From NCBI GenBank assembly GCA_963575745.1, contig CAUYUJ010020267.1, positions 53,501 through 117,500 on the forward strand: DNA of 64,000 nt, read 5' to 3'. Position 1 is the stretch's first letter. Each line of letters begins with the position of its first letter. Shown piece after piece: positions 1 to 10,831 of the stretch. Under the pieces are notes generated by a model. The model had not been told where the DNA came from and did no database searches. It saw only the letters and a list, made by a program, of their open reading frames with translations. The translations under genes were made by a program, and so were the position numbers. Source of the DNA: Prorocentrum cordatum (Eukaryota; Sar; Dinophyceae; Prorocentrales; Prorocentraceae).

Positions 1-2
1 AA

Positions 3-173
3 GGCGCGGTAAAGCAGGAAACGCTAGAAGCCCCAGGAACCTCCTGGTGCCGCTTGCAGATTTGCGGCCATACAGCCTACGGCTTGGCATGCGACAACCT
101 GGACAAGGAAAGGACGCCCTTTCGGTGCGTGCCTCATCTGCGCCCGGACACACGAAGAATTGAGGAGCATTAA
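3..173 (+). CDS. Possible 3' terminal exon, unknown Cys-rich protein (partial)
   Basis: An open frame enters from the window edge and ends at a TAA (171-173), giving 56 residues. Its composition is more protein-like than the surrounding triplet DNA: it has several Cys and aromatic residues (a WCRLQICGH stretch, then ACDN and RCVPHL). No family is recognised. The upstream part lies outside the window, so neither splice sites nor frame continuity can be tested. The opposite frame is also open, which is common in DNA this GC-rich. It could be a chance frame. Confidence 0.22.
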   Translation, partial: GAVKQETLEAPGTSWCRLQICGHTAYGLACDNLDKERTPFRCVPHLRPDTRRIEEH

Positions 174-314
174 GCCCCTTTCGACACCACAGTTGACCCT
201 GACCCCGCGTATTGACGTACCTGTAAGGCTCTAAAGAGGCGCAAGTGCACCAACCCTGGCCTGGCTCCTGGCAGCAGGTGCTCCTTCCGCAGTCCTCGCC
301 GTCCTGGGGCCGCG

Positions 315-587
315 GTGGTCGTCGCCGCCACTGCCGTCGCCGTCGTCGCCTTCGCCTTCGCCTCCGCCGCCACCGTCGTCGAAAGAGGGTGTACATCTTT
401 AAAGCGGTTTGGGCACCTTTTGGGCTTCCGCGTGCCTCCGGACCCGGGGCTTCAGGCGACCCCGTGGAGATCCCGCAAGCGTCGCCGTTGTCAACGCCGC
501 CGCCGCGGCCGCCTCCGCCGCCGTCGTCATTGCCGTCCGACGTCGTCCGTCGTCGGTGCCCGTCATCGTGACCGTCGTCTGTCTGCG

Positions 588-628
<41 letters not shown>

Positions 629-1110
629 GTAATCGTCTTTGTCGTCGTCGTCGGTCGGGCATCGGTCGCCGTCGTCTATTCTCTACCGTGTCGCCGGTCG
701 CCCATCGTCGTCGTGAGCCGCGCCTTTCGCCGACACGGGAACTTCGCCGAAGAAGGCGGGCCAGGCGCCCGTCCTTGGAGCAAGCCACGGGGTTCTTGCC
801 GCCCCCGCTGCTCACAATGCCGTCCGTGACGGCCTCCTGGTGCCGACGCCGACGCCCCCGCCTTCGTCGGCGTCGCCACCGCCGTCGTCGCGTTTCTCGT
901 CGTATCTCTTATCGGCGCCGTCGCTGTCGTCGCTCCGTGTACTCGCCATCGTCCGTCGCAAAGGTCGTCGCAGCCAGTGGTCCAATGACCAAGACGGTCC
1001 CGCGCGGCTGGCGTGCCGTCGCCACCGCCGCTGTCATTTGCGTCGTCGCATCCACCGCAACCGTCGTTATCGTCGTCGCCGCCGTCATCGTCTTCGCCAT
1101 CACAATTTTT
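315..1110. repeat. CGT/CGC/GTC triplet-rich low-complexity tract
   Basis: The sequence is dominated by CGT, CGC, GTC and CCG triplets, densest at 580-700 and 840-1,080. Frames read as poly-Arg, poly-Ser/Val or Arg/Pro mixtures. The long open frames on both strands here are by-products of the triplet repeat and are not called as genes. 1,111-2,280 holds nothing recognised apart from a 20-bp direct repeat (1,626-1,645 and 1,667-1,686, containing GACGGAATTCGAGCC). Confidence 0.8.
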
Positions 1111-2280
1111 CGCCGTCGAGAACAGAACAGGACAGCGGGCCGCAGGGAGGCGGTTTCCGTCGTCGCAGGAAGGGAGCCATGTTCAGGGGACTCGGTGGTC
1201 TCACGATGTTTCTGATGGGGGTCGCAAGTCTCGGGCGCTTTCCCCAAGTTGCTTGGAGGCCTGCGGATGTCTCGGGTGGTCTCCAAAAGCTTTTGTGGGG
1301 AGGCTGTGGAGGAAGAGAAGAGGAGGGATCGGAGGGCAAGGAGGCAGAAGAGAAACAGGAGAGCCAGGAGTACGCAGCTGTGGGCACACGTGGGGAGCAC
1401 TGGGGCCCTGGGAGCTCGCTTCCTCGGGCGGTTGATTCGTTCTTTACATACCTCCCCGCCGCCGAGGGAGGCCGCGCAGCATCCGCAGGAAGAGCGGCAG
1501 GAACGGCAGCAGAAACAGATGCGGCGGCAGCAGGAGCAGGACGGTGAACGGGCGGAAGGAGACGGGAGGAGCAGCAATGGCGGGGACCCCCGGAGCAAGG
1601 CGGTCCACGGCGACAACACAACCGAACAGACGGAATTCGAGCCAACAAACAGCGAAACCGTGACCGACAGACGGAATTCGAGCCAAGACGCAACATGGGT
1701 TCGAACCTAACCACCCGAAGGCAACCGACTGCGACGCAGCCGGGCTGACCGATCTGCGATCACCTACAACGAAACCCCAAAGATACCTTGAAATGCCCTC
1801 AACACGCGCAATAACTGCAAACAAACTCAACACGATATCCCAAGGCAACACGACGACCATGAAAGTTCTCCGCCTCGACGAACGACATCATCGTCGCACC
1901 ACTTCCCGAATGGCATCGAGATTGCCCTGTCGAGCGTTTTCGGAATATCCGCCAGGGCCCAAGAGAGGCCCAGGAGCTCGCGGGGGACCCTGGTCTCACT
2001 TGGTTCCCTGTCTTCCTATTTTCACGCCTCCTCCTTGTCCTGCTCTCCCGCCCGCTCCCAAACCCGTTTCGCCAAGTGGCAGGATGAAATCCGGATCTCC
2101 CCCTCGAATCTGTTTAGACGCCTGGCTGGCGAGCGTTGGCCTCGCAGGTCGCCCCCGAAAAACAGCGTTCTCTCGGAGGGCCCTCCCCGCCCTGGGAGCC
2201 GGCGCGGCGACCGCCGCCGGATCTCCATCCCCTCGAGCCCTCTTCTTTGGCAAGGGGCTGAATCAGGACTTGCGCAGCGC

Positions 2281-2526
2281 CCGAATACAACGGCAGGAAA
2301 ACCTCGTTCCATTTCCCCAGTTCCGCTTCTATGCAAGCCATGAGGTACGCCCACACATCGCCGCGACCGTTCGCATTTGGGCCCAGGTATTCGCGCGCTC
2401 AGGAGTCCGAGGCCTTGAGCGCTGGAGTCTCCAGCGCTCAAGACTGTCTGCACGACAGGCGCACATGCATGGGCTTCGACTATGAGCGAGTGCGAGGCCG
2501 AGGATGCCACGCAATACACATCTCCT
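2281..2526. repeat. Dispersed repeat family 1, copy 1
   Basis: About 245 bp that aligns with 11,393-11,628 in the same orientation. Shared blocks include CAGGAGTCCGAGG, CAAGACTGTCTGCACGACAGG and a terminal ACACATCTCC. The two copies differ by scattered substitutions and small indels, so they are old dispersed copies rather than an assembly duplication. No coding function is visible. Confidence 0.75.
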
Positions 2527-2792
2527 TGTATTCGTTTGGTGCTGGCCTGGATCTGGCGTCGGGCAAAAACGTTCCCAGGTCAGAGGAGCGGCAGGCGCCT
2601 GACTGTACATTGGAGGTTGGGGGGTGAGATCGAAGTGGAACGGAAAGCCCCCCTACCGGGACATCGATTTCGGTTTCGTGTTCGTGCGTGCCGTGCGGGC
2701 GAAGCGAAGCTGCGTGGGCGGGCGAGAAAAAGTCTCCTGTGGCTGAGGCGCGGCCGGACCAAATGATTCTCCGCCGGGCGGCCGGTGGCGCG

Positions 2793-2990
2793 CGGTGTCC
2801 CGCCGGTGTCCCGCCGGTGTCCCGTCGGTGTCCCGTCGGTGTCCCGATGATGACGTTGATGATGGTTATGATGATGATCATGATGATGATGGTAATGATG
2901 ATGATGATATGATGTTGATGCTGGCGATGATGATGCTGTTGATGCTGATGATGATGATGATGATGACGTCGATAATGATATCGATTGTGA
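2793..2990. repeat. 12-bp minisatellite running into a GAT microsatellite
   Basis: About four and a half copies of a 12-mer of the form GTGTCCCGCCGG / GTGTCCCGTCGG (2,793-2,846) lead directly into a degenerate GAT/GATGAT tract to about 2,990. Long frames across it read as poly-Met/Asp or poly-His and are artefacts. 2,991-3,320 holds nothing recognised. Confidence 0.8.
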
Positions 2991-3321
2991 GATCGGTAGT
3001 GAGACCGAATGAGACAGCGAATGAGGTCTTCTCTCAGGTTCTCCGAAAGCGCCTGCCACCTCCGAAAGCGCCTGCCGACGTGGCCAACCGAGCCAACCGA
3101 ACCGCGGTGCCGGGGCCGGGACATAGCCGCCCACGGGAAACCGCCGCCGACAGGGATGAGGAGCTGATAGGGCTGAGGACCTGCGCCCGTTGCAGAGTCT
3201 ACGAGCCGTTCCAGCGAGTGAGCGACCTTTGCTGTTGGCAAATCAGTGGCCAGGACTGCGTCTTCGGAGTCGTCGTTGCCGACGGCGATTGATTATATCG
3301 ACGCAGACGTGCTATTAGTGC

Positions 3322-3520
3322 TCACGCAGCTGTTCCAGCGGGCACGGGCTGCGCCAGGCTTTGCCAGCGCAGGGGCTTTGCCAGAGGGCAGGGGCTTTGC
3401 TGCAGTGCTATTAGGGGGCACGGGCTTTGCTGCAGCGCACGGGCTTTGCCAGCGCACGGGCTTTCCCAGCGCGCGGGCTTTGCTGTAGTGCTATTAGGGG
3501 GACACGGTGTATGCCAGGCT
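3322..3520. repeat. Minisatellite with GGGCTTTGC core
   Basis: Degenerate tandem units of about 18-20 bp with core CACGGGCTTTGCCAGCG. They are interrupted twice by the same longer insert, GCTATTAGGGGG (3,409-3,418 and 3,491-3,501). This looks like a higher-order minisatellite. No gene is seen. Confidence 0.75.
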
Positions 3521-3659
3521 TTGCCAGCGCTTCGGTATTCTCTGATTGCATGAGGCACGCTTTCGCTGGGCTTCCAGCCGTTTGCGCTGTTTGAGCAAGG
3601 GAAAAAGAGCTATGATGGCGGTGCATCGGTCTCGACCGCCGAAGGGCAGCCGTTGAGCA

Positions 3660-4269
3660 ATATTTTGAAGCGATTCCATCAGTGGCGACAAGAGGGGCTT
3701 CAGCAGGCCTCCCACAAAAAAATCTCCACTGGCATCGTCAGGAGAACAATCACCACTGTTGCCCATTGCTCGGCCCCACCCCCCCCCCCTCCACCCCCCC
3801 AACCTCCTCATCACCCGTAGGGTGGTCGTATAGGTATCCGAGTGTATCCAGAAGGAGCGGGCAGTTGCAGAGCGGGTGGAAACATTCCACCAATTTCAGC
3901 GCACGTGGTTGTCCTGATGTTATCGGCCTGGACATGGGCATCCCGACGTTCGCCACCACTACTGGTTGTGATCTTCGCGGTGCTCCTCGGGTGCGCGGCC
4001 GCGGCAGCCGCGCCAGCGTGGCCACCCCCTTCAGCGCTAGAAACATTGCGAGGACGTTGCCGCGTTGAACGTGTACTTTTTAAGATGATGGCGCGGCAAT
4101 CGGACAGCATGATCACGTGGCCTAACACGACTCCGGGTAAAGTAAGCGCCTCGGTGCGCCTTGCCGAGAGCGAGTCTGCCTGACTATTCTGGAGGAGCCC
4201 CTCGAAAAGACGACCTTTGCAACAAACCAAGTGCATATCACACGCGGGCCACTTCTCTATGGGATGCAA
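3660..4269 (-). pseudogene. Probable Ty1/copia RNase H remnant
   Basis: Read on the minus strand, peptide pieces occur in the order expected of the RNase H end of a Ty1/copia polyprotein. An ADS-LSARR stretch (about 4,179) is followed by GHVIML (about 4,120), ILKSTRS (about 4,085) and NVSSAE (about 4,045-4,030). In copia elements this block reads as ADSDWAG, then a hydrophobic strand, W-K-S-x-RQ and SS-x-EAEY. A VQADN piece follows near 3,960, and DASGDFF-x-KPL near 3,740-3,690 recalls the copia DxxTKPL tail. The pieces lie in two frames and the EAEY box is degraded. No LTR, integrase or reverse transcriptase is visible, so this is at most a fossil; a chance resemblance is possible. Confidence 0.4.
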
Positions 4270-4821
4270 CCTACGAAACTACCAAATGATACTCAAGAAG
4301 CCGACCTGGCACGAAACCATCGGCACGTCGCGTCGCACTGGGGCCCCCTGCGGCCCTCTGCCCCCGCCCCAGCGCGCGGGCTTGCCTGCGCCCCAGCGTG
4401 GCGGGGGACGAGTCCGAAGCTGCGTTTGCTGTGGCATGGCGACAGGCGCCAGATTCGCTTGGAGAACGTGGTTGCGTGTTCATGGGCATTGAGCGACTTT
4501 ACACGGCGCCTTTGGTCCGAGGATGAATCGCCCTGGCAGGGGTCGCTACAACCTCGAGGCGCTTGCTCAGTTCCTCTCTTGTGTCGAGATTTCTGCGCCT
4601 CTAGAGTGCGGCGCAGACGCATGCGCCGAATTTGACGCATACAGACATACTAGTACTGTATGTCCTTCTTGGAGGTGCGCGTCCGATCCGAACACATAGC
4701 ATACCCATATTGTACTATGTCGTTTCTCCAGCGGCGTGGCAAGAAAGCGCCCGCCACAACGCAAGTACTATAAGATTTCTCGGTGCGCGCGTCGCCTCTG
4801 GGGGGCCACGCACACATAGTA

Positions 4822-4862
4822 CTAGAACCACGCGCGCGCTTCGCGCGCGCTTAGGTTCTGTC
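4822..4862. repeat. GC-rich hairpin beside the 386-bp array
   Basis: An inverted repeat with a GAACC/GGTTC outer stem and a GCGCGCGC inner stem closes on a short TTC loop. It lies about 40 bp before the start of the 386-bp array. The flank 4,630-4,820 is richer in AT, with several TAGTACTA-like palindromic words (CATACTAGTACTGTATG at about 4,647). 4,270-4,630 holds nothing recognised. Confidence 0.6.
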
Positions 4863-4899
4863 GAGTCACAGACCCAGGAATCGTTGCGAGAAGAAATTG

Positions 4900-6575
4900 G
4901 TGACGCGAAGCGTCTTGGGGGCGTCCTTGGACGTCTGGGGTCTCCTGGGGCCTCTTGAGGGGCCTCCTGGGGGCCTCCTGGCGGCCTCTTGGGGCGGAAG
5001 GCTCGAGCTTGCGGTTCGTGGTCCCCCTCTGGGCCCCCTCTTGGGCCCGTCTTGGGGCCCTCTTGGGCCATCTTGGGCGCCTCTTGGGCCGTCTTGGGGC
5101 CCTCTTGGGCTGTCCTGGGGCCCTCTGGGAAGTTTTTTGGGCCGTCTTGGGGCGGTCTTGGGCGCCTCTTGGGCCGTCCTGTAACGTCGGAAAGCCCAAA
5201 AGGCGACTTGGTTGAAAATGTACGTTTTACAAACGGAATGGGCAAATTCTTGCGTCTAGGGGCCCTCTTGGGACGCATGTTGGAGGCTTCTTGGGGCGTC
5301 TTGGGGGCGCCCTTGGACGCCTGGGGTCTCCTGGGGCCTCTTGAGGGGCCTCCTGGGGGCCTCCTGGCGGCCTCTTGGGGCGGAAGGCTCGAGCTTGCGG
5401 TTCGTGGTCCCCCTCTGGGCCCCCTCTTGGGCCCGTCTTGGGGCCCTCTTGGGCCATCTTGGGCGCCTCTTGGGCCGTCTTGGGGCCCTCTTGGGCTGTC
5501 CTGGGGCCCTCTGGGAAGCTTCTTGGGCCGTCTTGGGGCGGTCTTGGGCGCCTCTTGGGCCGTCCTGTAACGTCGGAAAGCCCAAAAGACAACTTTGTTG
5601 AAAATGTACGTTTTACGAAGGGAATGGGCCAATTTTTGCGTCTAGGGGCCCTCTTGGGACGCATGTTGGAGGCTTCTTGGGGCCTCTTGGGGGCGTCCTT
5701 GGACGTCTGGGGTCTCCTGGGGCCTCTTGAGGGGCCTCCTGGGGGCCTCCTGGCGGCCTCTTGGGGCGGAATGCTCGAGCTTGCGGTTCGTGGTCCCCCT
5801 CTGGGCCCCCTCTTGGGCCCGTCTTGGGGCCCTCTTGGGCCATCTTGGGCGCCTCTTGGGCCGTCTTGGGGCCCTCTTGGGCTGTCCTGGGGCCCTCTGG
5901 GGAAGCTTCTTGGGCCGTCTTGGGGCGGTCTTGGGCGCCTCTTGGGCCGTCCTGTAACGCCGGAAAGCCCAAAAGGCGACTTTGTGAAAAATGTACGTTT
6001 TACGAAGGGAATGGGCCAATTCTTGCGTCTAGGGGCCCTCTTGGGACGCATGTTGGAGGCTTCTTGGGGCCTCTTGGGGGCGTCCTTGGACGTCTGGGGT
6101 CTCCCGGGGCCTCTTGAGGGGCCTCCTGGGGGCCTCCTGGCGGCCTCTTGGGGCGGAAGGCTCGAGCTTGCGGTTCGTGGTCCCCCTCTGGGCCCCCTCT
6201 TGGGCCCGTCTTGGGGCCCTCTTGGGCCATCTTGGGCGCCTCTTGGGCCGTCTTGGGGCCCTCTTGGGCTGTCCTGGGGCCCTCTGGGAAGTTTTTTTGG
6301 GGTCTTGGGGCTTGGTCTTGGGCGCCTCTTGGGCCGTCCTGTAACGTCGGAACGTCGGACCCAAAAGACAACTTTGTTGAAAATGTACGTTTTACGAAGG
6401 GAATGGGCCAATTTTTGCGTCGAGGGGCCCTCTTGGGACGCATGTTGGAGGCTTATTGGGGCCTCTTGGGGGCGTCCTTGGACGTCGGGTGGCCATCTTC
6501 AGCATCTCGGAGCCCTCTTGGAGGCCTCTTGGAAGTTTCTTGGGCCGTCTTGGGGGCTTCTTGGGCCGTCTTGTC
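4900..6575. repeat. Tandem array of a 386-bp unit, about 4.3 copies
   Basis: The marker GGACGCATGT occurs at 5,271, 5,657, 6,044 and 6,437, giving spacings of 386, 387 and 393 bp. Each unit has an internally repetitive part built from TCTTGGGCCGTCTTGGGG-like words. It also has one unique AT-richer core, AAAATGTACGTTTTACGAAG followed by GGAATGGG. The first unit is partial and the last decays at about 6,480-6,575. All six frames stay open for long stretches because the period is close to a multiple of three and stops are rare. The Trp/Leu/Gly and Arg/Pro proteins predicted here are artefacts. 6,576-7,135 holds nothing recognised. Confidence 0.9.
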
Positions 6576-7135
6576 TGACTGGGGAGGCCCCCGGCAAGCC
6601 CCGACGAGCCTCCGGGCCCCCCGGGGCGCACATTTGTGGTCGAGGTCCCGGCCCCGGGCCCCCGGACCCGGTGCGCCGTTACATGTATATTAATATGTTG
6701 GGGTGACGCCGACCGAGAGAATGGGCCAAACGAATTCCTCGCGGTCTTCCACATGGATGGTTGTGCACTGCGCTGTCGCGACCGCCGGCGGCAAGCAACC
6801 TCTTCTAAACCATCGTCAGGGGGCATCGCGCCGGAGCCATCCTTCTTTGCACCTGGCAACGCGCGCGGCACTGCACACGCGCAATGGAATCACTGTGGAG
6901 TGTACTTGGGCAAAGCTGGGTTGCGCAGGTGTCGTGATCGATCAGGGTAGCTCGAGCGACTGGATGACCATTGCATGGCGATCTTCCAACCGAACACCCC
7001 GGGAGGCAAATCCAACAAATGTTCGCATTTGCGAGAATCCGTGGCATCCTTGTCTATGCTGCCGTGCGCGATGGCAGATTATGACACCAAATTGGCTGCG
7101 GTTGGCATGGCGACTGTCAAGATGGAGCGTCCGTC

Positions 7136-8383
7136 TTGCGACGCCGCTGGGCCCATGGAACTATTCGCACACGGCGCAGCGGAGGAACTTCCATCGCGGC
7201 GCGCGGCATCGCCCGTCATCGTGAAGGCGGCGCGCCACATCAAGCAACACGACCATATGTATTCAACACTGCGCCCAAACATCCGTTAGGCAGCGCGAGA
7301 TTCCAAAAACTGCTGGCTACGCCCATGAATGCCGGCCGCATCTATCGCGAAGTTTACCGTGAACATCAGCGCGTCCATATCGCTGCTCCTGGCTTCAAGG
7401 TGCCAATGTGGCTCTGGCAGCGGGCACGCGCACACGCTTTCCTTCGGTAGCTAACGACGCGGCCCCAGAGGCTGAACATGCCGCGCTGGCAACGGGTGAA
7501 TCTGGCGCATTCCATCTTCAAGGCAGTGGCTGTTGCAGAAGCCCGCTTTCCGCCGCATCAGTTGAAGAAGGTGTCAATGCGTGTGGAACGCTTCTTGAAT
7601 CAGATCGGCTTATCCCTCGCAATACCTGTTAGCGTCAGTATGTTCGGCCTGTGCGGAACTAGTGGGACTGGCGCTGCTCGCCGGCTGCTGTTTCGTGGAG
7701 TTCGGTCAGCACAGCTGGCACCTTGCAGGCAATGGATATTGAACATGCTCTGGATACGCGTGGGCAAGCAGGATCGCTGGAAAGGGATCGTGAAGGCCAA
7801 CCAGCGCTTGCGAACCTTTGTCTCTAACCTGCGCGTGCGCCACGGAATGCCAGTGTGCTATCCGTCTTCGCTCCGACGGCTTGCAGGGCAGTGGTCATTG
7901 CCGAGATGGTCGGATGCCGACAACGTGCGTCGCCAGCTTTACCCAGGACTGCGCGACTGGAGTCGCGCGTTGCAATTGACGTTTCGCGCCCGGGGGCGCG
8001 CGCGGAGCGCGGCCGCTGGGGTGCCTCGGGGGCTCCTCCGGCACGTCGCGCCAGGGCGCCCACCCGCGCGGCGTACCGTGGAGGCAGAGATGGAGGAGCC
8101 CATCGCGCAGTGCGAGGGCGACATGTTTATCGGCGACGACATAGTGCAGGCTGCCGCGTGGAACACGTCCACCGAGGAGGCTGGGCACAACCTCGAGTCC
8201 AGCATCGCGCAGGACGAGTCGTGGAGGCTGAGACGCGACATGACCACGTCAGATGCGGAGCGGATCCAGCCGGCCAAAGCGATCATGGGCATTCCGGCTT
8301 CCATGCGGCCCACAGGCTGCCGCGCGCGGCCAGGTCGCTGCGCCGTCCGCCACTTCTTCGCCCTCGTCAAGGGAAGATGCTGA
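7136..8383 (+). pseudogene. Unassigned protein-like stretch with one in-frame stop
   Basis: One frame is open from 7,136 to 8,383 except for a TAG at 7,448-7,450. Two parts look protein-like: about 7,320-7,447 (GRIYREVYREHQRVH, then VPMWLWQRARAHAF) and 7,478-7,990 (LKKVSMRVERFLNQIG, KANQRLRTFVSNLRVRHGMP). They have mixed hydrophobic and charged residues rather than repeat-like composition. Around 7,990-8,090 the frame becomes Arg/Gly/Ala rich, which may be an intron or unrelated DNA. The sequence after that (EAEMEEPIAQCEGDMFIGDDIVQAA) is again protein-like. No family is recognised. It could be a multi-exon gene, a decayed transposon ORF, or chance openness. Confidence 0.3.
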
Positions 8384-8660
8384 GGAAAAGAAGGGGCGCA
8401 CGCATGTTTCAAGCTGGCGCGAAGTTGCTGGAGGCGCGCGCAGAACTCGACCTACTGCGCGGGTCGACGGGGCTGGAAGCAGCTGGCGCGCGCCCTACGG
8501 GGGCGCTTGCAATTCCTCGGTCTCACAAGCGAGGTCTGGTTTCTCAGATGCACGCGGCGGGAGCTGGACGATCTGTTGTGGAGCTCACGGCCCCTGCGTT
8601 CGAGGAGTGCGTGCGTTGCGGCTGCAATCTTGAACGAAGAATTCAAGTCTTCTTGGTGGC

Positions 8661-9455
8661 GTGGACCGCGCATTCGCGGAGAGGATCAATCACGCCCGCG
8701 CGCGCTCTCGCCCAAAGGAGCGCGCGCGCCTTGAGGATCCTAGAAAGGGCTCGTCGTGCAACACTTTCTCTCTGGAGGCTATTCGGAGGGCTATGGTGTC
8801 CTACTCAACGTGGAGCTGTTCAGGTGCATGTGGTCTGATATTTGAGACGGATGGCATCAGCATCCGAAGTGTCATGAGCAGTGCTATCGTGGCTTTGTCT
8901 CTGGGGGTTCAGGAGATTCGCTGGATTCAGGTCAGGTCAGGTAAGCCTTGCACCAGACGGTGCGTGAGCAGCGTTATACTTGAGCTGCGTCCTGGCGGTC
9001 GGTTGTCTTCAGCATCCGGGCCAGCCTTTGTCTGCCTGCTCCCACGCGCGAGCTGCACCGCCCTCTCGGCGGAAGTATTCAGCAAGACGCTCGTGCGGGC
9101 CAGCGACTTTCAGATAATTGTTCCAAACTCGCCTTGGGTAGAGACAATTCTACGATTTCCAGTGCCCCGCCCACTCGGTCGCGAAATGGAAGAGATGGAA
9201 GCTTGGCTCCCAGGGACTCCGAAGTTGGGACCTGGATGGCCTTCCATCTTTTCGTCGCTGGGCAAATGCCGAAGAATCTCAATCGCTCTTGGCTCCACGG
9301 GTCCGGCGCCCGCGCCAACTGGACCGTGCCCACCCGGCCAGGCGCACCCCCGAGCGGATTTGGGAGGTCTTTTGCGTTCCTTCGGGCCCGCGCAGCTCGA
9401 GCGCGTGACGTGTGACTGGATTCGACTGCGTGTGCCGTGTGGCTCCTGGAGGTAA
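8661..9455 (+). other. Open 264-residue frame, no recognisable protein
   Basis: This is open from ATG to stop and not obviously repetitive, but the minus strand is also open over much of it (9,110-9,706 and 9,079-9,525). At this GC content stops are rare enough for chance ORFs of this length. No domain, signal peptide or membrane segment is seen. It is recorded because nothing else explains 8,400-9,700. Confidence 0.15.
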
Positions 9456-9735
9456 CTCTGAAAATGGTCCTGCTGGGTTTCCCGATCACGTGTCGGCGCA
9501 ACATTCTGCATGGTTTGCCGCGCAACGACGGGGCTCAAAGATCGCGTGCCGTCTTCCAGGCTTTCCAATCTCTGCGTCCCGCCATGGATGGCCGCGCCCA
9601 GCAGCAGCAACAGAAGTGTTCCATCACACTTGCGAGGACTACGACCGCTCGCGCGAGCGGGGCCGGGATTGGGCGGCAAAGGAGCGCTGACCTCCGGACG
9701 AATCAACAGGCTCTGCAGGTCCCTCGAGAAGATCG

Positions 9736-10347
9736 ATGTCGAGTTCCGCCCCAGCAGCAGGAGGCTGCGAGGTGGCCGAGAAGGCCGAACTGCGGCAGAC
9801 GAGCGCGGCGCCCGCCGCCATGATGGGCGATAAGCTCCAAGGTATCATCGGCGATGCGAAGGGCACCGCCAGCCAGGGCGGCGCCTCGCCCGCGCTGGCT
9901 GCCCAGCAGAGACGGCGGCCATCGCCGCTGCAGTCGTGGAGGCCACGAAAGCGGCGGGAGGGAGATAACCCTTCCCGCGCGCTCGCCGGGGCGCGCTTGC
10001 CGCGGGGTGCAACCCGCGCGGCCAGCCCTGACCGTCGCCTCGGCGTGCGGTACGGAGAGAGGACCACGAGCCACCGCACGCTGGAGGGGCAACCACCACG
10101 CTGTCGGGCGCGCCGCGGGGGTTGGCTGCAGTCCGTCATCACGCCCAGCGGCACGATCAAGACGCTCAAGCTTAAGTCCTTCGAGGTAGACGAGGTGGCC
10201 AAGGAGCTCACGAAGCACATGGAGCAGAAGAGGCAGGTCACCGACGCGCCCTCGGGAAGTTCTGGAACAACCACGACCTTCCTGGAAGCCAGCCGAGGTC
10301 GTAAGGAGCGTGCGAATGCGATTGTGGAGTGGTTCAGCCAGCAGTGA
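9736..10347 (+). CDS. Hypothetical protein fragment, possibly two exons or a broken gene
   Basis: The 203-codon frame begins MSSSAPAAGGCEVAEKAELR and ends with an acidic/basic helix-like C terminus (KTLKLKSFEVDEVAKELTKH, then RANAIVEWFSQQ) and a TGA. Both ends look like real protein. The middle, about 9,905-10,125, is Arg-rich and unlike them. An alternative frame at 9,905-9,965 reads as an Ala-rich helix (ETAAIAAAVVEATKAAGG) before a stop. This suggests either an intron between about 9,900 and 10,125 or a frameshift. The family is unknown. No spliced leader or poly(A) remnant is seen nearby. Confidence 0.35.
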   Translation: MSSSAPAAGGCEVAEKAELRQTSAAPAAMMGDKLQGIIGDAKGTASQGGASPALAAQQRRRPSPLQSWRPRKRREGDNPSRALAGARLPRGATRAASPDRRLGVRYGERTTSHRTLEGQPPRCRARRGGWLQSVITPSGTIKTLKLKSFEVDEVAKELTKHMEQKRQVTDAPSGSSGTTTTFLEASRGRKERANAIVEWFSQQ

Positions 10348-10417
10348 CCCGACGACTGCCAGTCTGAGCCGGCGGACACAATCATTTGGATGCCGCACGT
10401 GTGCTGGAACTCGCTGG

Positions 10418-10625
10418 TTGGAGGCCTGGAAATGGGCACCAACACCAACACAGGGGGCTGCTTCCACAAAGGGAAGATGATCCAAAATTCCGGTGTTGGT
10501 GGTAATATTTCGGCCACCTAGGAATCCCGAATATTACCAGCATCACCGAGATCGGGATCTTCCTCCCTCGGTGGAGGCGCACCGCCGAAATTGGTGTTGG
10601 TGTCAACCTCTAGGCCTTCGAGGTT
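10418..10625. mobile_element. Foldback (MITE-like) element with internal hairpin
   Basis: The ends form an inverted repeat: left about 10,418-10,451 (GGCCTGGAAATGGGCACCAA...) and right about 10,590-10,623 (TTGGTGTTGGTGTCAACCTC...), imperfect. Inside, 10,491-10,513 and 10,527-10,548 form a second stem of about 22 bp (GGTGTTGGTGGTAATATTTC against its partner) with a 13-nt loop. It is non-coding. The nested arms suggest a foldback transposon or an RNA able to fold; target-site duplications were not resolved. Confidence 0.5.
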
Positions 10626-10831
10626 GTCGGGTTCGTCGCGGGCGCGGAGGTAGGCCAGGCGACCACCGCCTTGCAAAACGATGTGTTGCGCCATTCGCCG
10701 TACTACAAAAATTCGGCCAGCAAAATTCGAAGAGTGGAGACATCATAATGCATAGGTGGAACTGACTTGGCTGTTTTCCGCAATTGCCCAAGTGTGCGAG
10801 CCGGACACATTGCCCATCCTTAGAGGCATCC

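Noticed and set aside
1685-1702. GGGTTCGAACC resembling a tRNA T-arm
   Set aside because: No D-arm, anticodon stem or acceptor stem can be paired with it on either side.
6680-6705. ATGTATATTAATATG as a TATA-type promoter
   Set aside because: Dinoflagellate promoters are poorly defined and generally lack TATA boxes; no gene start follows.
4715-6706. Long overlapping ORFs (up to 443 codons) in both orientations
   Set aside because: They are all readings of the 386-bp tandem array. Composition is only Trp/Leu/Gly/Pro or Arg/Pro/Gln words, and every frame is open.
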